From positions 1 through 16,500 of the forward strand of contig CAVFWQ010000044.1 of NCBI GenBank assembly GCA_963626285.1: 16,500 nucleotides of DNA, given 5' to 3'. Below the pieces are notes generated by a model. It was not told the DNA's origin. It did no database searches and worked only from the letters and a program-made list of their open reading frames with translations. This stretch comes from CAVDRM01 sp963626285. GTDB lineage: Bacteria; Bacillota; Clostridia; Christensenellales; Aristaeellaceae. Positions 6,570 through 13,792 of the stretch are shown one piece after another. The position numbers and the translations under genes were made by a program. How positions within the stretch are numbered: position 1 is the first letter of the stretch; each line of letters starts with the position of its first letter.

Positions 6570-7862
6570 TCATTCCTCCGTTTTTTCGATGATTTCGCCG
6601 TCAAATGCGCCGTTCGCATAGGCAGTCAGGCGCACATCACGGATCTCGCCCGGCGGCGCGTCCTTGCAGCGCACATCCATATATTGCGGCGTATATCCGC
6701 GCGGGCAGCCGTCCTCCTCGTCCTCAAACAGCACGGGCTGAATCGTTCCGAGCAGGCTTTTTGCATAAGCGCCTGCGGTCTCGTGACCCAGCGCGATGAG
6801 CCGCCTTGCCCGCTCTTCGCGCACACGCTTCTCCACCTGATTCGGCATTTCCGCCGCCTTTGTCCCCTTGCGGGCGCTGTACGGAAAGACGTGCAGGCGG
6901 GCAAAGCCGATTTTTTGGCAAAAATGCATGGTTTCCTCAAATTCCGGCTCCGTTTCGCCCGGAAAGCCCGTAATGACATCGGTCGTGATTGCGCAGTTCG
7001 GAAACGCCGCACGGAGCGCCTCGCACGAGGCCGAAAATTCCTCCGTGGTGTAGCGTCTGCGCATCCGTTTCAGCACGGTGTCCGAGCCGGACTGGAGCGC
7101 CAAATGAAACTGCGGGCAGACGGCCTTTATCCTGCTCAATTCCGCCGCGAACTCTTTTGTCGCGATGACCGGCTCCAACGAGCCCAGGCGGATGCGGCGC
7201 ACGCCGTCCGCATTCGCGGCGCGGACGGCATCGAGCAGGGTTTCGCCGTTCAAATCGCGGCCATAGCTGGTCAGATGAATGCCCGTCAGCACCAGCTCCC
7301 GAAAACCGGCCCGAGACAGGCGCAGCGCCTCCGCCCGAATGTCGTCCGGCGTTCTGGAACGGATGCCGCCGCGCACATAGGGGATGATGCAGTAGGTGCA
7401 GAAGCGGTCGCAGCCCTCCTGAATTTTCATCACGGCGCGGGTATGTCCCGCGTCCGCCGTGATGGACAGACGCTCAAACGGGGCGCGGGTCACATCGCCG
7501 ACAGCGGCGATCTGCTTGCCCTCGGCAACGGCTCTTTCCAAAAGGTCAACGATTTCGCCGCGCCGCGCCGTGCCGATGACGAGCCGTGCGCCTGTGTCCA
7601 GCAGCTTTTCGCCGTCCCGCTGCGCAAGGCAGCCCGTGATGATGACATCCGCAGCCGGATTTTGCCGTTGGGCGCGGCGCACCGCGTTCAGCGATTTTTT
7701 GTCGCCTGTGCCCGTCACCGTGCAGGTATTCACGACATAGACGTCGGCACGTTCGTCAAAGGCGCGTATTTCATAGCCTGCCCGCTGGAAGCACTCCAGC
7801 ATGGCCTGCGTATCGTATTGATTGACCTTGCAGCCCAGCGTGTGAAAGGCGACGGATGGCAT
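6570..7862 (-). CDS. mtaB: tRNA t6A37 C2-methylthiotransferase MtaB
   Basis: A 430-residue radical-SAM enzyme that converts N6-threonylcarbamoyladenosine at position 37 of certain tRNAs to the 2-methylthio form. The N-terminal UPF0004 domain has the second iron-sulfur cluster cysteines Cys11 (TLGCKVNQYD), Cys47 (NTCTVT) and Cys78 (GCLAQ). The radical-SAM motif CDRFCTYCIIPYVRG starts at Cys151 with Cys155 and Cys158. A TRAM-like RNA-binding domain occupies about 365-430. KVNQ in the first motif and NTCTVT fit MtaB better than MiaB or RimO. The ATG at 7862 has AAAGGAG about ten bases upstream. In many Firmicutes mtaB follows prmA-rsmE on the same strand; here those genes lie 4.3 kb away in the opposite orientation. 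Confidence 0.95.
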   Translation of the reverse strand: MPSVAFHTLGCKVNQYDTQAMLECFQRAGYEIRAFDERADVYVVNTCTVTGTGDKKSLNAVRRAQRQNPAADVIITGCLAQRDGEKLLDTGARLVIGTARRGEIVDLLERAVAEGKQIAAVGDVTRAPFERLSITADAGHTRAVMKIQEGCDRFCTYCIIPYVRGGIRSRTPDDIRAEALRLSRAGFRELVLTGIHLTSYGRDLNGETLLDAVRAANADGVRRIRLGSLEPVIATKEFAAELSRIKAVCPQFHLALQSGSDTVLKRMRRRYTTEEFSASCEALRAAFPNCAITTDVITGFPGETEPEFEETMHFCQKIGFARLHVFPYSARKGTKAAEMPNQVEKRVREERARRLIALGHETAGAYAKSLLGTIQPVLFEDEEDGCPRGYTPQYMDVRCKDAPPGEIRDVRLTAYANGAFDGEIIEKTEE

Positions 7863-8003
7863 GGTGGTTCGCTCCTTTTGAGTGGCGTTATGACGGCAGG
7901 CGTTTTCGCCCCTGCATCCCGCCGAGCATGTTCATATGCGAAAACGGTGCACGGAAACTGGGAAAAGCAGTTTGCAAAAAGACTTCTCCCGCAAAAATAT
8001 ACC

Positions 8004-8600
8004 TTACAGTCCTTCTCCCCCGCCGGAGATCTCATCCAGCGTCATGCTGAAGCCGGGGACGCATTCGCGCATGAAATCGCGGACTTCGGGCAGGTCGATG
8101 CGGTCAATGGAGCAGCGGACGGAGTACGCGGCGTTTTCAAACTCCTGATTGCCGGCTTTTTTCTCTTCCAAGCATTTGATGTAGGCGCAGATGCGGTCGG
8201 CCGCCTTGACAAGCCGCCATTCGGGGGTGGTCTCGTCATGCTGAATGAGCGGCTCATAGGAAGGACGGATGTCGGCGGGTAGCATGGACAGGAGCTTTTC
8301 GTTGGCGACGGCCTCCAGCTTTGCGTACTCTTGGCGGATCATCGGATTGTTGTGTTTGACCGGCGTGGGCAGGTCGCCCGTGATGACCTCGCTCGCGTCA
8401 TGATACAGCGCCAGCGCCATGACCTGCCCCTCGTTGTAGTGACCGCCGTAGCGCGTGTTGGCGATGACCGCCAGCGCGTGCGCAATCATCGCTGCCTGCA
8501 AAGCGTGCTCCATGTCATTTTCCGGCAGGGTGTTGCGCATCAAGCCCCAGCGGTTGATGTATTTCATACGCGACATATAGGCGAAAAAATGGTGGTGCAT
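8004..8600 (-). CDS. yfbR: 5'-deoxynucleotidase YfbR (HD domain)
   Basis: A 198-residue protein, almost exactly the length of E. coli YfbR (199). It hydrolyses deoxynucleoside 5'-monophosphates in the cytoplasm and helps in nucleotide pool control. The HD metal site is visible as His32 (MEHALQ), His67-Asp68 (YHDASE) and Asp135 (KAADRICAY). Arg18-Trp19 in INRWGLMRN match the residues that select deoxyribose in YfbR. TGDLPTPVK and SMTLDEIS are further family blocks. The frame extends 30 codons upstream, but the ATG at 8600 has AAAGGAG ten bases before it and gives the YfbR N terminus HHFFAYMSRMKYINRW, so it was chosen. No clear promoter was found. A possible hairpin lies between it and mtaB. 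Confidence 0.95.
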   Translation of the reverse strand: MHHHFFAYMSRMKYINRWGLMRNTLPENDMEHALQAAMIAHALAVIANTRYGGHYNEGQVMALALYHDASEVITGDLPTPVKHNNPMIRQEYAKLEAVANEKLLSMLPADIRPSYEPLIQHDETTPEWRLVKAADRICAYIKCLEEKKAGNQEFENAAYSVRCSIDRIDLPEVRDFMRECVPGFSMTLDEISGGGEGL

Positions 8601-8630
8601 AAAAATTTTTCTCCTTTTTTGTTCTTGCGG

Positions 8631-8659
8631 TTGCAATCCGTGGGGCCGAATGCTATAAT
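8631..8659 (+). promoter_or_regulatory. Predicted sigma-A promoter for the TPP riboswitch-thiT unit
   Basis: TTGCAA (8631-8636) and a perfect TATAAT (8654-8659) are separated by 17 bp, with an extended -10 TG at 8651-8652. Transcription would start just upstream of the riboswitch aptamer. Confidence 0.8.
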
Positions 8660-8662
8660 AAG

Positions 8663-8764
8663 CACGCATCCGCGGGGGCGTCGTCTGCAAAGTATGCAGA
8701 CGGCTGAGAAAGTACCCTTTGAACCTGTGTAGGTCATCCTACCGTAGGGAAGCGGCGCGCCGTG
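8663..8764 (+). ncRNA. TPP (THI-box) riboswitch aptamer
   Basis: The conserved THI-box blocks are in order: GGGGGCG (8674-8680), a P3 hairpin with arms GTCTGCA/TGCAGAC, GGCTGAGA followed by ACCCTTTGAACCTG (8702-8726), and the closing CCGTAGGGAAGCGG (8742-8755). CCGC (8670-8673) with GCGG (8752-8755), and CACG (8663-8666) with CGTG (8761-8764), can form P1. It binds thiamine pyrophosphate. With the terminator downstream it should switch off thiT when TPP is plentiful. Outer boundaries are approximate. Confidence 0.95.
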
Positions 8765-8789
8765 AGAATTCCCGCGGCTCGGTCCGTTT

Positions 8790-8824
8790 CCCGCATACTA
8801 AAACAGTATGCGGGATTTTCTTTT
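8790..8824 (+). terminator. Riboswitch-controlled intrinsic terminator
   Basis: CCCGCATACT (8790-8799) and AGTATGCGGG (8805-8814) form a perfect 10-bp stem with a five-base loop, followed by ATTTTCTTTT. It lies between the TPP aptamer and the thiT ribosome site (GGAGG 8856-8860), as expected for transcription attenuation. Confidence 0.92.
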
Positions 8825-8870
8825 GCGGAGCAGATTGATACTCTTTTTTCAATAAGGAGGCTGGTATCTC

Positions 8871-9764
8871 ATGTTCCTGTTCTCATCCGCATTTGCCGAG
8901 GTCACAGAGGCTGTCGAAACAACGGCCGAGGCCGTTGCGACGGCCGCACCGAAGGCCGCGCAGACAAGCGCTGCCGTTGATTACGTTTCGTCCGTGTTCA
9001 AGAAGTTCAGCGGATTCACCCTCTCCACCTGGATTATTCTGGGCGTCCTCGTTGCGCTCGGCTTCATCCTGCTGGCAGCGGCCAAGTCCGGCAAAAAGTG
9101 GACGGCGAAAACCATCGCCTATGCCGCGCTCTCCATTGCGCTGAGCTTTGTGCTGAGCTATGTCCGACTCTTCAGAATGCCGCAGGGCGGCTCCATCACG
9201 CCGGCCAGTATGCTGCCGCTGATGCTCTTTTCCGCCTCGTTCGGCGTTGCGCCCGGCGTTGTGGCGGGTCTTGCGTACGGCATTTTGCAATATTTGCAGG
9301 GCGGCGACTTTTTGAATGTCTGGCAGTTCCTGCTCGACTACCCCATTGCCTTTGCCGCGCTGGGTCTGGCCGGACTGTATAAGCATCTGAACAAGACATG
9401 GCAGGCTTATGCGGCGCTCACCGTGATGTTTGCGGGGCTGCTGCTCCTGTGCGTGTCCTATCCGTCGCTGTGGGTGCTGTACGCCGTGCTGATGGCCGCC
9501 ACGGTCGCGCTGTTCTTCGTCTGCCGGAAAAATCCGGACGGGGCGCGGCTGCTGCCCGCAATGGGCGTTGCCGTGCTGGGACGCGCCGTGTCCGCCGTGT
9601 GCGCGGGTCTCATCTGGGTCGCTGTCTACCCGCTGGAGGACCCCAACGAAATCCCCCTCATTTACAGCCTCGTCTATAACGGCGCATACCTGCTGCCGGA
9701 AGCCGCCATCTGCATGGTGCTGGCGTTCATCACAGGAAGTCGAATCATGAAAACCATGAAATAA
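8871..9764 (+). CDS. thiT: Thiamine ECF transporter substrate-binding subunit ThiT, enlarged form
   Basis: A 297-residue membrane protein, whereas typical ThiT has about 180-200 residues. ThiT is the thiamine-binding S component that works with a shared EcfA-A'-T module, which is not in this window. Recognisable ThiT blocks are FRMPQGGSITPASMLPLMLFS (101-121), AYGILQYLQGG (135-145), the DYPIAFAALGLAGL segment and LIYSLVYNGAYLLPE (263-277). Extra material includes an Ala-rich N terminus (1-46) with an additional helix (51-72), and about 55 residues with two further hydrophobic stretches (180-217) before GRAV at 237. In the segment that in other ThiT proteins carries a conserved histidine before AG, the aligned residue appears to be Ala242. 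The TPP riboswitch supports the function strongly. GGAGG lies ten bases before the ATG. Confidence 0.9.
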   Translation: MFLFSSAFAEVTEAVETTAEAVATAAPKAAQTSAAVDYVSSVFKKFSGFTLSTWIILGVLVALGFILLAAAKSGKKWTAKTIAYAALSIALSFVLSYVRLFRMPQGGSITPASMLPLMLFSASFGVAPGVVAGLAYGILQYLQGGDFLNVWQFLLDYPIAFAALGLAGLYKHLNKTWQAYAALTVMFAGLLLLCVSYPSLWVLYAVLMAATVALFFVCRKNPDGARLLPAMGVAVLGRAVSAVCAGLIWVAVYPLEDPNEIPLIYSLVYNGAYLLPEAAICMVLAFITGSRIMKTMK

Positions 9765-9777
9765 ACCGAATGTCCAT

Positions 9778-9801
9778 ATCCCGCTTCGGCGGGATTTTTT
9801 T
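9778..9801. terminator. Intrinsic terminator after thiT
   Basis: ATCCCGC (9778-9784), loop TTCG and GCGGGAT (9789-9795) are followed by seven T residues. On the + strand it ends thiT. The converging hydrolase gene stops inside the T-run (9800-9802), so on the - strand the hairpin lies directly after that stop but without a clear T-tract. Confidence 0.9.
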
Positions 9802-10918
9802 ATTGCTTGGGCGTAAGCGAAGTGCTTCCTTCCGACAAGGCCTTCAGCGCTGTCATAACCAGTGCGCGAAGCTCACGATGCAACGTCGCCACCGTTTCAG
9901 GGTCGCCGGCAAAGCTCTTGCGGAAGGCGGAAGGCAGGTTGAAGAAAAAGCGCGCATCGATTTCATCAATGCTCCTGAGGTTTGCCTTCTCCAACACATC
10001 GAACAGGGCGTTCACGAAGGCGCGGCGCTTGTCCACGGACATCTCGTCCAGCCATTTTTTGATGACATGGTTGATGTAGCGGCTTGTCTGCGTCGGCTGC
10101 GCCATGCGCAGAAAGCTGCCGCGCTCCACCTGCCATGACGAGGTGTAGTGCTGCAAAATGCCGACTCCGTCGCTTTTGATGACGGTATAATTATCCTCGC
10201 TTTCAAGCAGCATCCCGACTACGGAGGACTGCGGCACATATTTTTCAACACGGTCCGCGATGCGCCGATAGCCGTCCGTTCGCAGGACGCTCCTGTCAAG
10301 CCCCGGCCCGTCGCAGCTCACGATGGCCGCAATGCGGTTTTGAATGCTCTCCGGCACGCAGGCGCCGGCGTAGGCGGCCAGATTTCCGCCCTTGGAATGC
10401 CCGACCACCAGCAACCTGTCGTCCGTCATCCCGGCAATCTGTTGTAAATAGTCCACGCTCATGCGCTGGGCGGGGACAGGCTCGGAGAAGGCCAGCGCAC
10501 AGTCCTCCTTCCAGCCGACCAGGCTGCCGTCCGTCCCGCGAAAGGAGATGCAGGTCAGCCCGTCCGTTAAAGAGAAGGTCAGCGCGGCGAACTGCGCGTC
10601 CTCTGACAGGACGCTGCGGTAATTCGCCGCGGGAATGCTCGCGTAGCGCGGTGAGGTAAGGATAAGCTCCAGCAGCTTTTTGTCATCCGCCCACAGATAG
10701 CCGACCTGCTGTTTTTCCTTGACGCCCTTTGCCGTCTCCAGCACCCGCTGCGCAGCATCGCCCAGGGGAATGCTGCCCGCATCGCCCGGCTTCGGCACAA
10801 TGCCGTCAAAAAAGATATAGGAAAGCTGGGACAAAATCAGCTTGTCCGCCTCGCAGGGCGGCACGAGGGAAAACGGCAGATCGCCGCGCCACGTCAGGTA
10901 ATCGAAATAATTCGCCAT
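9800..10918 (-). CDS. Mbeg1-like DUF2974 alpha/beta hydrolase
   Basis: A 372-residue protein of the DUF2974/Mbeg1-like family, annotated as lipase-like alpha/beta hydrolases. Visible signatures are FRGTD (126-130), GWKED (135-139), the nucleophile elbow GHSKGGN (173-179, Ser175) and CDGPGL (202-207). Candidate acid and base residues are Asp203 and His257, given only as a guess. There is no signal peptide or membrane helix, so it is probably cytoplasmic. The natural substrate of the family is unknown. The ATG at 10918 is used because GAGGAG (10924-10929) lies five to six bases upstream. That ribosome site overlaps the stop codon of the GNAT gene, so the two are translationally coupled. Confidence 0.85.
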   Translation of the reverse strand: MANYFDYLTWRGDLPFSLVPPCEADKLILSQLSYIFFDGIVPKPGDAGSIPLGDAAQRVLETAKGVKEKQQVGYLWADDKKLLELILTSPRYASIPAANYRSVLSEDAQFAALTFSLTDGLTCISFRGTDGSLVGWKEDCALAFSEPVPAQRMSVDYLQQIAGMTDDRLLVVGHSKGGNLAAYAGACVPESIQNRIAAIVSCDGPGLDRSVLRTDGYRRIADRVEKYVPQSSVVGMLLESEDNYTVIKSDGVGILQHYTSSWQVERGSFLRMAQPTQTSRYINHVIKKWLDEMSVDKRRAFVNALFDVLEKANLRSIDEIDARFFFNLPSAFRKSFAGDPETVATLHRELRALVMTALKALSEGSTSLTPKQ

Positions 10919-10927
10919 CAAAGCTCC

Positions 10928-11962
10928 TCAATGCGTATATTGATAGGCCAGCCGCTCATCTCCGTTTTTCAGATGGATGATTCCGCAATAAACAAAGCCG
11001 TTTTTAAGCAGCAGTTTCTGCATGGGGATGTTGTCCCTGTGCGTGTCCGCCCGCACATTCAGCCCCTTGTCCTTGGCGTATTGCAGGCAGAAGGAGCCGA
11101 TACCGTGGCCGCGGCCTGCGACCGCCAAGCGGTGAACGGTCAGATACGGCGCATCGTCCGGCCATGCGCCGTCCTCGATGACGTCATAGGTCGGCTCATG
11201 CCCGCACAGGGCAAAGACCCCGCAGGGCGCACCGTTTTCCATGCACACTTGAAGCGCGTCGGATTCAATGTCCTGCATAAGCTGTGCATCGCTCGGATAT
11301 CCGCCTTCCCATTGGGTCAGGTTGCCGCTCCTGCGCATGAATGCCCGTGCGCTGTCGAAAATGCCTTGCAGCAGGGGAATCTCCTCGGCGGTTGCGGGAC
11401 GCACGGACAGGACGGCGGGCATTTTCATCTTGGCCAGCACCTCCTGCGGCGCGGGGATATACGTCCCGTCCGTTCCAACCTTCCTGCTGCGCCGTTCATA
11501 CAAAACGGTGTCGTGCCAAACGCCGTCCTTCGTGTAGCTGACGCGCTCCCGATAGCCGTAAAAGCGGAAGCCTAATTTTTCGTGCATACGGACGGACGGC
11601 AGATTATCCGCCACAATGATGCTTTCCAGCGTCCAGATGCCGCATTTTTCGCTTTCCTCAATCAGCGCGTGCATCAGCTCGGTTCCAAGCCCGTGCCCCT
11701 TCGCTTTTTCATCTAAATAAACGCTCAGTTCCGCCACACCGTCATACGCGGGCGCCAAATGGTTGACGCTCAACGCCGCGAAGCCCAGCACCTGTCCGCC
11801 CTCCTCGGCGACCAAACGGCATTCCTTTCTATGTCCCGCGCTCCATGTTTCCCATGTCGGCACGACTGCCGTAAATGTCGGCAGACAGGCATTTACACCC
11901 TCGGCATAAATCTTCAGCACAGACTCTGCGTCAGTGTCCTGCATCAAGCGAATCAAGCGCAT
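10928..11962 (-). CDS. Tandem GNAT-domain acetyltransferase
   Basis: A 344-residue protein with two GNAT folds. The N-terminal domain (1 to about 160) resembles the phosphinothricin/methionine sulfone N-acetyltransferase type. It has VAELSVYLDEKAKGHGLGTEL (76-96, pyrophosphate-binding loop), LESIIVADNLPSVRMHEKLGF and the closing WHDTVLYERR. The C-terminal domain (about 185-344) is a different GNAT with HRLAVAGRGHGIGSF (277-291) and ADTHRDNIPMQKLLLKNGF. Both acetyl-CoA loops look intact, so both halves may be active. Substrates cannot be predicted. The start at 11962 has GGAGGAAAGG upstream and a consensus promoter at 11988-12016. The hydrolase gene follows in the same transcript. Confidence 0.9.
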   Translation of the reverse strand: MRLIRLMQDTDAESVLKIYAEGVNACLPTFTAVVPTWETWSAGHRKECRLVAEEGGQVLGFAALSVNHLAPAYDGVAELSVYLDEKAKGHGLGTELMHALIEESEKCGIWTLESIIVADNLPSVRMHEKLGFRFYGYRERVSYTKDGVWHDTVLYERRSRKVGTDGTYIPAPQEVLAKMKMPAVLSVRPATAEEIPLLQGIFDSARAFMRRSGNLTQWEGGYPSDAQLMQDIESDALQVCMENGAPCGVFALCGHEPTYDVIEDGAWPDDAPYLTVHRLAVAGRGHGIGSFCLQYAKDKGLNVRADTHRDNIPMQKLLLKNGFVYCGIIHLKNGDERLAYQYTH

Positions 11963-11987
11963 CGCCCCTTTCCTCCGTTACCCGCTT

Positions 11988-12016
11988 ATTGTAGAAGAGC
12001 CGTGCAAAAATGTCAA
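11988..12016 (-). promoter_or_regulatory. Predicted sigma-A promoter for the GNAT-hydrolase operon
   Basis: Read on the - strand, a perfect TTGACA (12016-12011) and TACAAT (11993-11988) are 17 bp apart, about 26 bases before the GNAT start codon. The -35 box is 28 bp from that of the divergent prmA promoter, so the two may influence each other. Confidence 0.82.
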
Positions 12017-12044
12017 TGTGTTTTCATTTTTAAGGTTTTTCGTT

Positions 12045-12074
12045 TTGACAGAAGAGAGCATCATCATATATAAT
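12045..12074 (+). promoter_or_regulatory. Predicted sigma-A promoter for prmA-rsmE
   Basis: A perfect TTGACA (12045-12050) and a perfect TATAAT (12069-12074) are 18 bp apart, about 54 bases before the prmA ATG. The ribosome site is GGAGG at 12116-12120. Confidence 0.82.
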
Positions 12075-12127
12075 AGCAAACGAAAAAGCGGCGCGGTGCG
12101 CATAAAGATACAAGCGGAGGAAGGCAC

Positions 12128-13066
12128 ATGGACTACATTGAATTGACCGTTTCCACCACCACGGCGGGGTCGGAGGCCGTGTCTGAGCTTCTGATGAGCC
12201 TGGGCGCGGCGGGAACGCAGATTATCGACAGGGCGGATTTGCCTGACCCGAATAAGCCAGGCAAAAATTGGGAGCTGATGGACAGAACGCTCATTGACGA
12301 AACGCCGGAGGACGTGCGCGTCAAGGCGTGGTTTCCCCTGGACGAGCAGGCGCGGAGGACACTCGGCCTTGTGCGGGGAAAATTGACGGCCATGAAGCAG
12401 GAGGACGCACAGGGCGCGTTCGGAGCGCTGACGCTGTCCTCGGATAATGTGCATGAGCAGGACTGGTCGGAGTGCTGGAAGCAGTATTACAAGCCCTTCC
12501 GCGCCGGGAAGCGGCTGGTCATCAAGCCGACATGGGAGGAATGGAACGCACAGCCGGACGATTTGATCATCGAGCTTGACCCCGGCATGGCCTTCGGCAC
12601 GGGGACGCATGAGACGACCGCCATGTGCATCACGCTGATTGAAAAATACTACGCGGGCGGGCGAATCCTGGATGTCGGCACGGGCAGCGGCATTTTGGCC
12701 ATTGCCGCGGCGCGGCTGGGCGCGAAGGATGTCGTGGCGGTCGATATTGACCCGGACGCCGTGCGCGTGGCAGAAGAAAACGTGGCGCATAACGGGCTGA
12801 CCTCCTGCATCGCCGTGCGCGAGGGCGACTTGCTGCAGGGGCTCAATGAGACCTTTGACTTTGCGGTTGCCAACATTTTAGCGCCGGTCATCTGTATGCT
12901 GGCCGCTCCGCTCAAGAATCATCTGAAGAAAAACGGGTTGTTCATCTGCTCCGGCATCATCAGCGAGGCCGAGCAGAATGTTCTGAACGCGCTGAAGGAC
13001 GCGGGTTATGCCGTGCTGGAGGTCATGCACAAGAACGACTGGGTCGCTGTGGCGGCGAGGGTATAA
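12128..13066 (+). CDS. prmA: Ribosomal protein L11 methyltransferase PrmA
   Basis: A 312-residue SAM-dependent enzyme that methylates ribosomal protein L11. The N-terminal substrate-recognition domain (1 to about 100) begins YIELTVSTTTAGSEAVSELL. The catalytic part has the PrmA signature ELDPGMAFGTGTHETT (149-164), SAM motif I LDVGTGSGILAIAA (181-194), VVAVDIDPDAV (202-212) and the VANILAPVI segment at 248-256. Length and motifs are normal. It is first in the operon; rsmE follows after three bases, an arrangement common in Firmicutes. Confidence 0.96.
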   Translation: MDYIELTVSTTTAGSEAVSELLMSLGAAGTQIIDRADLPDPNKPGKNWELMDRTLIDETPEDVRVKAWFPLDEQARRTLGLVRGKLTAMKQEDAQGAFGALTLSSDNVHEQDWSECWKQYYKPFRAGKRLVIKPTWEEWNAQPDDLIIELDPGMAFGTGTHETTAMCITLIEKYYAGGRILDVGTGSGILAIAAARLGAKDVVAVDIDPDAVRVAEENVAHNGLTSCIAVREGDLLQGLNETFDFAVANILAPVICMLAAPLKNHLKKNGLFICSGIISEAEQNVLNALKDAGYAVLEVMHKNDWVAVAARV

Positions 13067-13069
13067 GCG

Positions 13070-13792
13070 ATGCACAGATTTTTTGCGGTATGGGCGGATG
13101 CGCAGACGGCGCGGCTCAACGGCGACGAGGCGCGTCACGCGCTGACCGTGCTGCGCCTTCAAAAGGGCGACAATGTGCGCGTGGTGCTGGACGGAAGCCT
13201 GTATGACGCGGTCATTGCGGATATATCGGACGGCGTGCTGGTAACAGTCTGCGGGGAGCAGCCGTCGCCGGAGCCGGGCACGCACATTACCCTGTATCAG
13301 GGGCTTCCCAAGGGCGACAAGATGGATATGCTCACGCAGAAATGCACCGAGGCAGGCGTGTGGCGCATCGTGCCAGTGCAGATGCCGCGCTGTGTCGTGC
13401 GGCTTGACGGGAAGGACGGCGAAAAGAAGCGCGAGCGCTGGCAGCGCATCGCATTGGAGGCCGCCAAGCAGTCCGGCCGGACGCACGTTCCGGAAATCTC
13501 GGCGCCGATTTCGCAAAAGGAAATGCTTTTGCGCCTTTCCGCGCACGGCTGCGTCCTTGCCCCGTGGGAGGACGCGAGGGGGCTGACCGTCCCCGCTGCG
13601 CTTTCAAAAACGGAGGTGGACGACATTGCCGTCGTCATCGGGCCGGAGGGCGGCATGAGCGCGGAGGAAATGGAGGCGCTGCAAGGCGCGGGCGCATTGC
13701 CCGTGACGCTCGGCCCGCGCATTTTCCGTACGGAGACGGCGGGCTTGGCGGCCGTCATCATGGCGCTGAGCAGCCGCAATGAATATGCCTGA
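13070..13792 (+). CDS. rsmE: 16S rRNA (uracil1498-N3)-methyltransferase RsmE
   Basis: A 240-residue SPOUT-class methyltransferase that modifies U1498 of 16S rRNA in the 30S subunit. The N-terminal PUA-like domain starts HRFFAVWAD and includes HALTVLRLQKGD. The knotted catalytic domain has LPKGDKMDMLTQKCTEAGV (79-97), EAAKQSGR (130-137), VVIGPEGGMS (188-197) and LGPRIFRTETAG (214-225). It is three bases from prmA and overlaps the start of the next gene, so the three genes form one operon. Confidence 0.96.
   Translation: MHRFFAVWADAQTARLNGDEARHALTVLRLQKGDNVRVVLDGSLYDAVIADISDGVLVTVCGEQPSPEPGTHITLYQGLPKGDKMDMLTQKCTEAGVWRIVPVQMPRCVVRLDGKDGEKKRERWQRIALEAAKQSGRTHVPEISAPISQKEMLLRLSAHGCVLAPWEDARGLTVPAALSKTEVDDIAVVIGPEGGMSAEEMEALQGAGALPVTLGPRIFRTETAGLAAVIMALSSRNEYA

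Noticed and set aside
7863..8003. Possible terminator or leader hairpins between yfbR and mtaB (for example GGGAGAAG/CTTTTCCC on the - strand)
   Set aside because: The stem has a G-T pair and a 15-base loop and lacks a U-tract, and a second hairpin near 7895 is bulged. Neither supports a terminator or a known RNA element, and no convincing mtaB promoter was found.
5868..8282. An 804-codon open frame on the + strand
   Set aside because: It lies antisense to the peptidoglycan-binding protein gene, mtaB and part of yfbR, all of which have clear motifs and ribosome sites. Its product is Arg/Ala/His-rich with no recognisable domain, as expected for the opposite strand of GC-rich codons.
8601..8667. 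A - strand promoter for yfbR opposite the thiT promoter
   Set aside because: A TATTAT box overlaps the thiT -10 on the other strand, but no -35 box was found at 16-18 bp spacing.
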